The notes: a model not told the origin generated them from the sequence alone. DNA of 64,000 nt from Miltoncostaea marina (GCF_018141525.1 NZ_CP064655.1:248001-312000), one strand, 5' to 3'; positions 7,731-16,719 are shown, counted from the stretch's first letter. Numbers and translations: made by a program.

Positions 7731-9020
7731 TTACGCGGCGCTCACAGCCCCTGGACCATCGAGGGGGACGGGCCCTGCGCGGCGGACCCGCGCGATGGCG
7801 AAGCCGCTCGCCGGAAGTGCGGGGGCGCGCGGCGAGCGGCGGGGGCGCAGGTCCTGGGGCGGCACGTCGTACCGCATACGGCGCACGAGGGCGTCGACGC
7901 TCACCCGCATGAGCGCGATCGTGAGCGCCTCGCCGGGGCAGCGGTGGCCGCGCACCGCGCCCCCGCCGCCCTGCGGCACCAGCTCGAACGGTCCGGGCTC
8001 GCGCTCGAGGAAGCGCTCGGGCCGGAAGCGGCGGGGGTCGTCCCAGACGCGCCCGTCGTGGTCGGTGCCGTACAGGTCGAGCAGCGCGCGCCGCCCGGCC
8101 GGGAAGCGCATCCCGCGCCACTCGAAGGTCGCCCGCACGCGCGCCGCCACCGCCGGGAAGAACGGCGCGGTGCGGCGCACCTCCTGCACGAACGGGCCGG
8201 TCAGCGACGGATCGTCGCGCAGCCGCTCGCGCCACTCCGGGTGCTCGACGAGCGCGAGGGCGCAGAACACCACGAAGCGGTCGACCGCCACGGTGGGGCG
8301 CAGCAGGTTGAGCAGCTCGACGGCCGCGACGCGGGGCGGCAGCAACCTGCCGCCGGGGTCGCGGTGCCCCGCGAGCAGGTGCAGGGCCGTCCCGGGCTCG
8401 ACGGCGAGCCGCCCCCGGCGCGCGCGGCGCACCAGCCGCGCGGCCCACCGCTCGGCGCGGCCGCGGCCGCGCCGCCCGCGCAGGTGCAGGGGGCCCACCG
8501 CGGCGGCGCTGTCGATCATCAGGTGCATCGCGCGGGTGCGCCGCGGCACCTCGGCGGGCCCGAGCGGCACGCCCGCCCACGCGCAGGCGGCCTCGCACAG
8601 CAGCTCGCCCACCTCGTCGGCGAGCACGACCCGCTCGCGGTCCTCCCAGCGGGCGATGCGCACGCCCCAGGCGTCGGCGACGCGGGTCGCGAGCGCGTCG
8701 ACGCGGTCGGGCGCCAGCGCGCGCAGGAACAGCGCGCGGCGGGCCGCGTGCTCGGCGTCGTCCAGCGTCTGCACGCCGCCGCGGCCGAACAGGGTCGCGC
8801 GCAGCCGCCGCGGCGCCGCCGTGGCGCGGGCGAACCGGCGCTCGTCGTAGAAGAGCCGGGCCGCGTCGGCGCCGCGCATGCAGATCGTCGGCTGCAGCAG
8901 CAGGCGGGCGGCGAAGGCGTCGGAGCCGTGCGCGTCGCAGCGGCGGCCGATCCAGCCGTACGGGTCCCGCAGGAGCGCGAGCGTGCTGTCGGGCGCCCGC
9001 TCCGAGGGCATGGCGGCCAT
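7731..9020 (-). CDS. CYP152-type cytochrome P450 (fatty-acid peroxygenase)
   Basis: 429 residues. The heme ligand is C361 in RGHRCPGE. The I-helix carries NLLRPTVAVDRF with the Arg241-Pro242 pair of CYP152 enzymes (the Arg binds the fatty-acid carboxylate) instead of the usual acid-alcohol pair. QEVRRTAPFFPAVAARV and DLYGTDHDGRVWDDPRRFRPERF closely resemble Bacillus P450 BS-beta as I remember it. Gln84 aligns with BS-beta Gln85, not the His of OleT, so H2O2-driven alpha/beta-hydroxylation is likelier than decarboxylation. No ferredoxin partner is nearby, consistent with peroxide use. Confidence 0.85.
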   Translation of the reverse strand: MAAMPSERAPDSTLALLRDPYGWIGRRCDAHGSDAFAARLLLQPTICMRGADAARLFYDERRFARATAAPRRLRATLFGRGGVQTLDDAEHAARRALFLRALAPDRVDALATRVADAWGVRIARWEDRERVVLADEVGELLCEAACAWAGVPLGPAEVPRRTRAMHLMIDSAAAVGPLHLRGRRGRGRAERWAARLVRRARRGRLAVEPGTALHLLAGHRDPGGRLLPPRVAAVELLNLLRPTVAVDRFVVFCALALVEHPEWRERLRDDPSLTGPFVQEVRRTAPFFPAVAARVRATFEWRGMRFPAGRRALLDLYGTDHDGRVWDDPRRFRPERFLEREPGPFELVPQGGGGAVRGHRCPGEALTIALMRVSVDALVRRMRYDVPPQDLRPRRSPRAPALPASGFAIARVRRAGPVPLDGPGAVSAA

Positions 9021-9074
9021 GGGTCATCCGTACCGCGCCCGCCCGGCGCGGAAACGCCGCCCCCCGCCGGCCGG

Positions 9075-9080
9075 TACGCT
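9075..9080 (+). promoter_or_regulatory. TACGCT -10 box, leaderless-type
   Basis: TACGCT fits TANNNT and lies 8 nt before the GTG at 9089; no Shine-Dalgarno is present, so the transcript probably begins at or near the start codon. Confidence 0.5.
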
Positions 9081-9088
9081 CCCCCGCC

Positions 9089-9961
9089 GTGATCGACCTC
9101 GACCTGGCCGGGCTGCGCGGCGCCTTCGGCGCCGGCGTCGCCGGCAACTTCGCCGGCCACCTCGAGCAGGCGGGCGAGGCGGCCGACTTCGCGGCCGTCG
9201 CGACCGGCCCCGACGAGGCGCCGAAGGGCGTCTTCCCCTGGTACGTGCCCGGCGCCCCCGGCTTCCTCGGCGTCTTCCCGCTCTCGCACGACCGGCTGGC
9301 GCGCCCGCGGCCGGACGGCGGGCCGGTCAACCTGCAGATCGAGCCCGAGGCGGGTGTGCTCATGGACGTCCGCTACGCCGCGGACGGCGCCGTGGAGGGG
9401 CTCGCGCCGCGGGCGCTGGGCGCGTTCAACGACTGCTCGATCCGGCGGCCGGGGGCGCCCAAGATCAGCCACAAGAAGAACTGGGGGCCCGACTCGAAGG
9501 GGGTCGCGCGGCGGGCGTTCGCCGTCGACGACCTCGACCCGGCCGGCCCGACGGCGTCCTTCCGGCTCGCGAGCTTCCTGCGCCGCGACGGGGTGGCCCG
9601 CGCCTACGGCATCGACAGCCCGCTCCCCGGCTACTCCTACTACGGCGCCCGTCTGCTCGACTGGATCGCCGACCGCCTGCGCCACCAGGCCGGCGACGCG
9701 CCGGGGTCGCCGCTCGAGCCCGTGGGCGAGTACCTGGCCGCCGCGGGGCGGCCCGCGACGCTGCTGGTCGGCATCGGCGCCACCCGCTACACGCCCCTCG
9801 GCGAGTCGACGTACCTCGAGGCCGGCGACGAGGCCGTCGTCGTGGTCTACGACGCGTCGCGATGCCCGTCCGAGCGGGTGGAGGCGGCGGTGGAGCGCGG
9901 CGAGGAGGGCGATCTGCCCGCAGCCTCCGTGCTCACCCAGGCGGTGTACGCCGCCGGCTGA
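9089..9961 (+). CDS. DUF5718-like protein of unknown function
   Basis: 290 residues, soluble, no signal peptide. Notable segments are GVAGNFAGHLEQAGEAADF near the N-terminus, APKGVFPWYVPG, NDCSIRRPGAPKISHKKNWG and LPGYSYYGARLLDWI. These match my memory of the DUF5718 family, whose members show FAH-like layout, but I cannot verify this. Divergent from the P450 gene, with only about 68 bp between the starts, and convergent with the next gene. The reaction is unknown. GTG start with a leaderless-type promoter. Confidence 0.6.
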   Translation: MIDLDLAGLRGAFGAGVAGNFAGHLEQAGEAADFAAVATGPDEAPKGVFPWYVPGAPGFLGVFPLSHDRLARPRPDGGPVNLQIEPEAGVLMDVRYAADGAVEGLAPRALGAFNDCSIRRPGAPKISHKKNWGPDSKGVARRAFAVDDLDPAGPTASFRLASFLRRDGVARAYGIDSPLPGYSYYGARLLDWIADRLRHQAGDAPGSPLEPVGEYLAAAGRPATLLVGIGATRYTPLGESTYLEAGDEAVVVVYDASRCPSERVEAAVERGEEGDLPAASVLTQAVYAAG

Positions 9962-9977
9962 GCCCGCCGCCGGCCCG

Positions 9978-10646
9978 TCACAGCCCGCGCCGCACCCCCG
10001 CCTCCCGCGCCACGTCGGCCAGCTGATCGGCGAGCGAGCCGTCGATCGCCCGCCGGCCGCCCCCGCGCCGCCCGACGGGCAGCACCGTGCGCCCGCGCGC
10101 GTCCTCGAGCGCCAGGGCCAGCGCGGCGTAGACCGCGAGCGCGCACAGCGCGAGCCCCACGACCCCCGCGGGCCGGCGCATGGCCTCGGCGCCCAGCTCG
10201 TCGGCGCCGGTCACCGCGAAGCGCGCGGACGAGGTGGCGACCACCGCGGCCGGCACGACCTTCGTCCCGGCCGCGGCGAGGGCAGGCACCAGCAGCGCCA
10301 CGGCGGCCAGGGCGAGGATGGTGCCGAGGGCGTCGCTGCGCGCGCCGGCCGCCGTCGTCAGCAGGACGAGCGACGACGACAGCCACGTGCCGGCGAGCAC
10401 CCCCATCGCCGTCCCCGCGACCACGTCCCGCGCGGCGAACCCGAGCACCGACGACACGAGCTGCAGCGGCACCACGAAGGCGAGCAGGATCACGCCCACC
10501 TGCTCGCGCTCGGACGCCCCGATCCAGCCGAGCTCGAGCCCGGACATCATCAGCGTGCCGCCGGCCAGCGCCAGGAAGCCCAGCGGCAGGGGCGTGGCGA
10601 GCGGGCGCAGCACCACCCGCGCCTCGGGGCCGGGCGCGGCGCTCAC
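9978..10646 (-). CDS. Multi-pass membrane protein, possibly GPR1/FUN34/YaaH-like
   Basis: 222 residues from the GTG whose first base is 10646. Six hydrophobic segments can be seen (PLGFLALAGGTLMMSGL, VGVILLAFVVPLQLVSSVLG, TAMGVLAGTWLSSSLVLL, LGTILALAAVALLVPALAAA, VVPAAVVATSSA, AGVVGLALCALAVYAALALAL). The PLPLGFLALA opening resembles acetate-uptake (YaaH/SatP) proteins, but the match is partial. The start overlaps the upstream stop by 4 bases (GTGA), so it is translationally coupled to the helical protein and the molybdoenzyme before it. It may anchor or feed that system. Confidence 0.6.
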   Translation of the reverse strand: MSAAPGPEARVVLRPLATPLPLGFLALAGGTLMMSGLELGWIGASEREQVGVILLAFVVPLQLVSSVLGFAARDVVAGTAMGVLAGTWLSSSLVLLTTAAGARSDALGTILALAAVALLVPALAAAGTKVVPAAVVATSSARFAVTGADELGAEAMRRPAGVVGLALCALAVYAALALALEDARGRTVLPVGRRGGGRRAIDGSLADQLADVAREAGVRRGL

Positions 10647-11101
10647 GCGACGACGAGCGCCTGGGGTGCCGCCTGCTTCATCCGGGTCCGCAGCCACGCG
10701 AGCTGGGTCGCCGTCTCGTGCTCGCACGCGTCCACCACGGCGAGCAGCTCGGTGTCGCGCGCGCCCTGCGCCCCCTGGCCGATCATCGTCCACGAGATGT
10801 CGCACTCGCTGGCCATCAGGTACAGGTCGTGCAGGTCGCGCAGCAGGCCCAGGCCGCCGCTGCGCACGCCGTCGCCGAACAGGTCGGAGTGCAGGCGCTC
10901 GGGCTCGTCCTCCTGCTCCTCGCCGTAGCGCTCGGCGAACGGCCGCAGCGCCGCGGCGTGGCGGTCGCACTGCGCCGCCAGGCGCTCGCAGATGTGGAAC
11001 ACGTCCGGCTCCTCGGCGTGACCGCGCGCGACGGTGCGGAAGGCGTCGGCGAGCTCGCCCTCCGAGCGGTGGAGCAGGCCGAGGTAGTCGGCGAGGTGCA
11101 C
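10643..11101 (-). CDS. His-rich helical protein paired with a molybdoenzyme
   Basis: 152 residues, almost wholly helical, with recurrent His, Glu and Cys: HLADYLGLLHRSEGE, HAEEPDVFHICERLAAQCDRHAAAL, YLMASECDISW, DACEHETATQLAWLRTRMKQAAPQ. This looks like a four-helix bundle of ferritin or hemerythrin style, though no exact metal motif can be named. GTG start one base after the molybdoenzyme stop, and a 4-base overlap with the membrane-protein gene. I recall similar unnamed proteins beside similar oxidoreductases in other actinobacteria. It may be an electron-transfer partner or maturation factor; this is inference. Confidence 0.6.
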   Translation of the reverse strand: MHLADYLGLLHRSEGELADAFRTVARGHAEEPDVFHICERLAAQCDRHAAALRPFAERYGEEQEDEPERLHSDLFGDGVRSGGLGLLRDLHDLYLMASECDISWTMIGQGAQGARDTELLAVVDACEHETATQLAWLRTRMKQAAPQALVVA

Positions 11102-11102
11102 G

Positions 11103-13556
11103 TCAGGCCTCCTCCATCCTCGACCGCGCCTCGGCGGCCGCGCCGCCCGTCGTGGCGGGCGCGGCGACGCCGGCGGCCGGCGCCGACGCGCCGGTCGTCG
11201 GGGCGGGCGACGGCCCGTCGCCGGCGCCCAGGCGCGTCACCCGCACGGCGGCGACCTTGAAGGCGGGCTGCTTCGACACCGGGTCCCATGCCGTGATGGT
11301 CAGCTCGTTGGCCGCCCGCCCGGCGCCGGCGCCGGGGCCGGCGGCATCGCCGGCGTCCCAGTAGCCGTAGTGGAACGGCACGAAGACCACCCCGGGGCGC
11401 ACGCCGGAGATGCGGGCGGGCGCCTCGATCGCGCCGCGCGGCGACTCGACCCGCATCCGGTCGCCCTCCGACGCTCCCAGCGCCGCCGCGTCGGCGGCGT
11501 TCAGCTCCACCCACACGTCCGGCGCGGCCGCCGCGAGCTGCGACGCGCGCCCGGTCTTCGTGCGCGTGTGGAAGTGGTAGACCGTGCGCCCGGTGGTCAG
11601 CACGAGCGGGTAGTCGTCGCTCGTGCGCTCGGGGGGCGGGGTCCACTCGTGCGCCTGCAGGAACGCCCGGCCGCGCGGCTCCCTCGCGCGGTACTCCGCC
11701 TCCGTGTGAGCCGCGCCGGTCGTCAGGTCGTGGCCGTACGTCTCGCAGAAGTCGGGGTCGGTGTTGAACCGCCCGCCGGCGTAGAGCCGCTCCGTGCCGT
11801 GCGGCGCCTCGTCGGTGCAGGGCCACTGCACGCCGCTGCCGCCGCGCAGCATGTCGTAGGTGATGCCCGTGTAGTCGCACGGCCGGCCCCGCGAGCAGGC
11901 CTTCCACGCCTCGAAGGCCCCCTCCGCGTCGTGCCACTTCACCAGCGGCGCGCCGTCGCGGTCGCGGAAGTCCATCCGCCGCGCGTAGTCGAGGAAGATG
12001 TCCAGGTCGGGCCGGGCCTCGCCGGGCGGCTCCACGGCCGTCTCGGAGATGTGCACCGTGCGGTCGACGCTCGTGAAGGTGCCGAGCTTCTCGCCCCATG
12101 TGGCCGCCGGCAGCACGATGTCGGCGAGGCGGGCGGTCTCGGTGAGGAACAGGTCCTGCACGACCAGGAACAGCTCCTCCCTGCCGAGGATCGACCGGAT
12201 CCGGCCGAGGTCGGGCAGCGAGACGGCCGGGTTGGTCGCCGACACCCACAGCAGCCGGATCGAGCCCTGCTCGGCGTAGCGGAAGATCTGCATCGCGTGG
12301 GTCGGCGGGGCCCAGTGCGGGATGATCGCGGGGTCCACGTTCCACAGCGCGGCCAGCTCGCGGATGTGCTCGGCGTTGTCCCAGTTGCGCATGCCGGGCA
12401 GGTCGCCGTCGGCGCCGGTCTCGCGCGTGTTCTGGGCGGTCGGCTGCCCGTTCATCTGGTAGATGCCGGCGCCCGGCAGGCCGATCATGCCCCGCAGCAG
12501 GTGGATGTTGTTCACCGCGCACGACGCCGCGGTCGCCTCGTGTGACTGGTAGAAGCCCTGCAGCACCGTCGACAGCAGCCGCGAGCAGGTGCCGAGCAGG
12601 CGGGCCGCGGCGCGGACGTCGTCCGACGGCACGCGGCAGATGTCCGCGACCCGGCCCGGCGGGTAGCCGGCCGTGAGCCGCTCGAGCGCCTCGAAGCCGA
12701 GCGTGCTGGCGCGCACGTAGCGCTCGTCGATCCACCCGTTGCGGATGAGCTCGTGCACGAGGCCGTTCATCAGCGCGAGGTTGGTGCCGCTGACCGGCGC
12801 CAGGTGGACGTCGGCCTCGCGGGCGACCGGCGTCAGGCGCGGGTCGACGCACAGCAGCGCCGGCCGGTCGGCGCCGTGCAGGCGGTCGAGCATGCGGGCC
12901 CAGAGCATCGTCTGCGTCTCGGCCACGTTGTGGCCGTAGACGGCGATCGCGTCGCAGTGGTCGACGTCGGTGTACGAGCCCGGCTGGCCGTCGGTGCCGA
13001 AGCTCGCCTTGAGCGCCGCCGCGGCGGTCGCCGTGCAGAGGCGGGTGTTGCCGTCCATGTGCGGCGTGCCGATGCCGGCCTTCCCGATCACGCCCAGCGT
13101 GTAGTACTCCTCCAGGAAGAGCTGGCCGCTGGTGTAGAAGCCGAAGCGCCCCCACCCGCCCGGGCCGCTGCCGAGCAGCTCGCGCGAGCGCTCCACCACG
13201 CGCCCCATCGCCGTGTCCCAGTCGGTCTCCACCAGCCGGCCGCCCTCGCGCACCAGCGGGCGGGTGAGCCGGTCGCGCGAGCGGTTCGCCTGCCAGCCGA
13301 AGAGGTCCTTGGGGCCCAGGCGGCCGCGGTTGACCCGGTCGACCGCCCGGCCCCGCACGCCCACGAGGCGGCCGTCCCGCACGGCCATGTCGTACGCGTC
13401 GCCGTTCGAGTGCAGGATCGAGGCGGTCTGCACCCAGCGCTCGACGTCCTCCTCCCGCGTGCCCTCCTCGAGGAAGACGTCGGTCCTCGCCGGCCACTCC
13501 CCGCCGCGGGCGTACGGCGTCCGCGGACCCCACGGATCGGCGATCCGGTCGGGCAT
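11103..13556 (-). CDS. Molybdopterin (bis-MGD) oxidoreductase lacking the N-terminal Fe-S cysteines
   Basis: 817 residues from ATG 13556, which follows AAGGAG; the upstream GTG abuts the Shine-Dalgarno and is rejected. Family core: DTAMGRVVERSRELL, MDGNTRLCTATAAAALK (C174, likely Mo ligand, as in Nap/Nas enzymes), GLPGAGIYQMNGQPTAQNTRE, and a C-terminal MGD-binding domain (VLTTGRTVYHFHTRTKTGR). The N-terminal cluster motif (CxxCxxxC) is replaced by ASILHSNGDAYD (residues 45-56), so no [4Fe-4S] cluster seems possible there. No twin-arginine signal. It ends in an Ala-rich tail of about 40 residues. First gene of a three-gene run; substrate unknown. Confidence 0.82.
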   Translation of the reverse strand: MPDRIADPWGPRTPYARGGEWPARTDVFLEEGTREEDVERWVQTASILHSNGDAYDMAVRDGRLVGVRGRAVDRVNRGRLGPKDLFGWQANRSRDRLTRPLVREGGRLVETDWDTAMGRVVERSRELLGSGPGGWGRFGFYTSGQLFLEEYYTLGVIGKAGIGTPHMDGNTRLCTATAAAALKASFGTDGQPGSYTDVDHCDAIAVYGHNVAETQTMLWARMLDRLHGADRPALLCVDPRLTPVAREADVHLAPVSGTNLALMNGLVHELIRNGWIDERYVRASTLGFEALERLTAGYPPGRVADICRVPSDDVRAAARLLGTCSRLLSTVLQGFYQSHEATAASCAVNNIHLLRGMIGLPGAGIYQMNGQPTAQNTRETGADGDLPGMRNWDNAEHIRELAALWNVDPAIIPHWAPPTHAMQIFRYAEQGSIRLLWVSATNPAVSLPDLGRIRSILGREELFLVVQDLFLTETARLADIVLPAATWGEKLGTFTSVDRTVHISETAVEPPGEARPDLDIFLDYARRMDFRDRDGAPLVKWHDAEGAFEAWKACSRGRPCDYTGITYDMLRGGSGVQWPCTDEAPHGTERLYAGGRFNTDPDFCETYGHDLTTGAAHTEAEYRAREPRGRAFLQAHEWTPPPERTSDDYPLVLTTGRTVYHFHTRTKTGRASQLAAAAPDVWVELNAADAAALGASEGDRMRVESPRGAIEAPARISGVRPGVVFVPFHYGYWDAGDAAGPGAGAGRAANELTITAWDPVSKQPAFKVAAVRVTRLGAGDGPSPAPTTGASAPAAGVAAPATTGGAAAEARSRMEEA

Positions 13557-13690
13557 CGTCACTCCTTCCGGCCTGCTGCGATCCCCGTTCGCTGCCCGCC
13601 CGGCCGCGCGGGCGAACATCGGCGGTCCCCCCGCGACCGCCGCGCGGGTCGGGTGCCCGCCCGGCGGTTGCGCGGGGCCGCCCGCGGCGG

Positions 13691-13696
13691 TAGGAC
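13691..13696 (+). promoter_or_regulatory. TAGGAC -10-like box, leaderless-type
   Basis: TAGGAC lies 6 nt before the ATG at 13703, with no separate Shine-Dalgarno. This matches the spacing seen at other starts in the window. Confidence 0.4.
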
Positions 13697-13702
13697 ACCG
13701 CG

Positions 13703-15331
13703 ATGGCCCCTGTGCCCCGCATCCCGGACCGCGCGACCCCCGGGCGGCGCCCGCGCCGCGCGCTCGGCGTGGCCGGCGCCGCGCTGGCGGGGGTCGTCGC
13801 CTACGACCTCACCCAGCGCAAGCACGCCATCCTGCGCAACTTCCCGGTGGTCGGTCACCTGCGCTACATCCTCGAGGCCTTCGGGCCCGAGCTGCGCCAG
13901 TACATCGTCACGGGCAACGACGAGGAGCGGCCCTTCTCGCGCAACCAGCGGCGCTGGGTCTACGCGACCGCCAAGCGGCAGGATCCGCACTTCGGCTTCG
14001 GCACCGACACCGACTGGTCGCGGCGTCCCGGGCACGTGCTGGTCAAGCAGGCCGAGTTCCCGCTGCACCCGCCGCCCGGCGGCGACCCGGCGGGGTGGCC
14101 GCTGCCCTGTGCGAAGGTCGTGGGCGCGCGCCACGGCCGCCGCCACGCGTTCCGCCCCGCCTCCGCGGTCAACGTGTCGGGCATGAGCTTCGGCGCGCTC
14201 GGCTCGCACGCCGTCGAGGCGATCAACCGCGGCTGCGCCGCCGCGGGCTGCCTGCACAACACCGGCGAGGGCGGCCTGAGCGTCCACCACCAGCACGGGG
14301 CCGAGCTCGTCTTCCAGATCGGCACCGCCTACTTCGGCTGCCGCGACGAGCGCGGCCGGTTCAGCCTGCCGAGGCTGCAGGAGGTCGTCGCCGAGAACCC
14401 CGTGCGGGCGATCGAGATCAAGCTCAGCCAGGGCGCCAAGCCGGGCGTCGGCGGGCTGCTGCCCGGCGCGAAGGTGACCCCCGACATCGCCGCCGCCCGC
14501 GGCGTGCCGGTGGGCGAGGACTGCCAGAGCCCGTCCGGCCACACGGAGTTCGGTGACCTCGACGGCCTGGTCGAGTTCATCGAGCGCATCGCCGACGCCA
14601 CCGGCCTGCCCGTCGGCGTCAAGTCGGCGGTCGGCGAGCAGGGCTTCTGGGACGACCTGGCCCGCCGGATGTCCGACGAGCGCGCCGGCCCGGACTTCAT
14701 CACCATCGATGGCGGCGAGGGCGGCACCGGCGCGGGGCCGCTGGCCTTCACCGACCACGTGGCGCTGCCGCTGCGGCTGGCCCTCTCACGCGTGTACCGC
14801 ACCTTCGCCGAGGCCGGCATCGCCGACGAGGTGGTGTTCGGCGCGTCGGGGATGCTGGGCCTGCCCTCCAACGCGCTGCTGGCCTTCGCGATGGGCGCCG
14901 ACCTCGTCAACGTGGGTCGCGAGGCGATGCTCTCGGTGGGCTGCATCCAGGCCCAGCGCTGCCACACCGGCCGGTGCCCCACCGGCGTCGCGACCAACTC
15001 GGCCTGGCTGCAGCGCGGGCTGGACCCGGTGCGGGCCGGCGAGCGGTGCGCCAACTACCTGGCGGGCCTGCGGGCGGAGCTCGTGCGGCTGGCCCGCACC
15101 TGCGGCGTTCCCCACCCCGCCCTCGTCGACCTCAACGCGATCGAGCTGCTCGACGGCCTGGGGTCGCTGCCCGCGGCGAAGGAGTTCAACTACACGGCCG
15201 GCTGGGGCCTGCCGTCCGACGCCGACCGCGACGAGCTGCTGCGCCTGATGGGCGAGCTCGCCACCGTCCGGCCAGAGGCGCGCAAGCGGGAGATCCCCAC
15301 CGGCCGGCGCGAGCTCCCCCGGGTGCCGTAG
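13703..15331 (+). CDS. FMN-binding glutamate synthase-family protein (GltB central/FMN domain)
   Basis: 542 residues. One N-terminal hydrophobic stretch (ALGVAGAALAGVVAYDL) may anchor it. The FMN/TIM-barrel part shows VNVSGMSFGALGSHAVEA, GEGGLSVHHQHGAEL, IEIKLSQGAKPGVGG, DGGEGGTGAGPLAF and the cysteine-rich CHTGRCPTGVATN of GltB-like enzymes. There is no amidotransferase domain and no GltD partner, so it is a stand-alone member (COG0069 type) rather than a full GOGAT. Divergent from the molybdoenzyme operon. The physiological reaction of stand-alone members is generally unclear. Confidence 0.82.
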   Translation: MAPVPRIPDRATPGRRPRRALGVAGAALAGVVAYDLTQRKHAILRNFPVVGHLRYILEAFGPELRQYIVTGNDEERPFSRNQRRWVYATAKRQDPHFGFGTDTDWSRRPGHVLVKQAEFPLHPPPGGDPAGWPLPCAKVVGARHGRRHAFRPASAVNVSGMSFGALGSHAVEAINRGCAAAGCLHNTGEGGLSVHHQHGAELVFQIGTAYFGCRDERGRFSLPRLQEVVAENPVRAIEIKLSQGAKPGVGGLLPGAKVTPDIAAARGVPVGEDCQSPSGHTEFGDLDGLVEFIERIADATGLPVGVKSAVGEQGFWDDLARRMSDERAGPDFITIDGGEGGTGAGPLAFTDHVALPLRLALSRVYRTFAEAGIADEVVFGASGMLGLPSNALLAFAMGADLVNVGREAMLSVGCIQAQRCHTGRCPTGVATNSAWLQRGLDPVRAGERCANYLAGLRAELVRLARTCGVPHPALVDLNAIELLDGLGSLPAAKEFNYTAGWGLPSDADRDELLRLMGELATVRPEARKREIPTGRRELPRVP

Positions 15332-15338
15332 CGGCGCC

Positions 15339-15788
15339 GTGCGCGTCGAGGAGCACGTCGAGATCGCCGTCCCTCCCGAGGCGGCGTTCGCCCTGGTGGG
15401 GGATCCCGGCCGCGACGCCGAGTGGCGCGCGAACGTGCACGAGGTCGCCCTGCTCGACGGTGAGCCCGGGCGACCCGGCGCCCGCTACCGCGAGATCGTC
15501 ACCGCGGCGGGCCGCCGGATCGACGTCCGCTTCGCCGTCGCCGAGGTCGAGCCGGGGCGGCGCATCGCGTTCCGGCTGTCCTCGCCGGTCGACGGCGGCG
15601 CGCGGTTCACCGTCGCGCCCGCCCCTCGCGGCTGCCGGGTCACGTTCGAGCTGCGGCTGGCGGGCGGGTCGGGGCTGCGCGCGCTGGCGGACCGGGCGAT
15701 CGGGGCCGCCGTCGGGCGCTCCGCGCGGGCCGACCTCGCCCGCCTGCGCGACCTGCTGCAGGACGGCGGGCCGGCCCCCGGCGGCTGA
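15339..15788 (+). CDS. SRPBCC (START-like) ligand-binding protein
   Basis: 149 residues with the typical START-fold layout: EEHVEIAVPPEAAFALVGD, a W in a short helix (DAEWRANVHEV), central beta strands and a long C-terminal helix (ADLARLRDLLQD). GTG start 7 bases after the glutamate synthase-like gene, so probably in its operon. Such proteins bind hydrophobic ligands or act as cyclases; no catalytic motif decides which. Confidence 0.7.
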   Translation: MRVEEHVEIAVPPEAAFALVGDPGRDAEWRANVHEVALLDGEPGRPGARYREIVTAAGRRIDVRFAVAEVEPGRRIAFRLSSPVDGGARFTVAPAPRGCRVTFELRLAGGSGLRALADRAIGAAVGRSARADLARLRDLLQDGGPAPGG

Positions 15789-15794
15789 GCGGGC

Positions 15795-16637
15795 TCAGGC
15801 GGGCAGCGGTCGCCCCGCCGGCGCCCGCCAGGCGCCGGCGGCCGCGGCGTCGCGGGCGAACGCGCCGAAGTCGCGCGCCTCGCGGCCGATCGCCCGGCGC
15901 ACGCCGTCCGTGGGCCGCGCGTTGCGCCCGTCGAGCACCTCGGTGAACAGGTGGCGCATCAGCCGGACGACGTCCGGGGGCGTGCCCGCGCCCTCCAGGC
16001 CGGCCGTGAAGGCGTCCATGGGGACGGTCGCGAAGCGCAGCTCGCGGCCCGCCGCGCGCGCGATCTCGTCGACCGCGCCCGCGAAGGTCAGGGCCCGCGG
16101 CCCGGTGAGCTCGTGGACCCGCCCGCCGTGCCCGTCCCCGGTGAGGGCGGCGACGGCGACGTCGGCGACGTCGTCGACGTCCACGAACGGCTCCGGCACG
16201 TCGCCGACGGGCAGGGCCAGCTCGCCGGCGAGCAGCGGCTCCAGCAGGTGTCCCTCGCTGAAGTTCTGGGCGAACCAGGCGCAGCGCAGGATCGTCCACT
16301 CCGCGCCCGCGGCGCGCAGCGCAGCCTCGGCCCGCCGCGCGCCCTCCTCGCCGCGGCCCGACAGCAGCACCAGCCGGCGCACGCCGGTGCGCGCCGCCAG
16401 CCCGGCAAGGTCGCCGACCGCGGCGTCGGCGCCGGGCACGGCCAGGTCGGGCGCGTACGCGATGTAGGCCGACGTCGCGCCGCGCAGGACGGGCGCCCAG
16501 GTGCCCCGGTCGTCCCAGTCGAAGCGCACGGGGCTGCGGCGCGAGGCGAGCCGGACCGCCTCGCCCCGCGCCGCCAGCCGCGCCGCCACCCGCCGCCCGG
16601 TGGTGCCGCCCCCGCCGATGACCACCGTCGTGCCCAT
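15795..16637 (-). CDS. NmrA-like atypical SDR, NAD(P)-binding
   Basis: 280 residues. The Rossmann motif is VVIGGGGTTGRRVAARLAARG near the N-terminus, followed by AYIAYAPDLAVPG, RLVLLSGRGEEGARRAE, WTILRCAWFAQNFSEG and the VDVDDVADVAVAAL strand usual in NmrA/azoreductase-like SDRs. There is no YxxxK catalytic pair, so it may be a redox sensor or a reductase of the atypical group. It lies downstream of an AraC-type regulator on the same strand, a common pairing in which the regulator controls it. Confidence 0.78.
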   Translation of the reverse strand: MGTTVVIGGGGTTGRRVAARLAARGEAVRLASRRSPVRFDWDDRGTWAPVLRGATSAYIAYAPDLAVPGADAAVGDLAGLAARTGVRRLVLLSGRGEEGARRAEAALRAAGAEWTILRCAWFAQNFSEGHLLEPLLAGELALPVGDVPEPFVDVDDVADVAVAALTGDGHGGRVHELTGPRALTFAGAVDEIARAAGRELRFATVPMDAFTAGLEGAGTPPDVVRLMRHLFTEVLDGRNARPTDGVRRAIGREARDFGAFARDAAAAGAWRAPAGRPLPA

Positions 16638-16719
16638 GTCGGCCCCCTCGTCGTCGCCTGCGTCCTGCGGCGATCAAACGACGAGCGGGCGGGACGTTCC
16701 ATGGCCGGATCGCTCGGGA

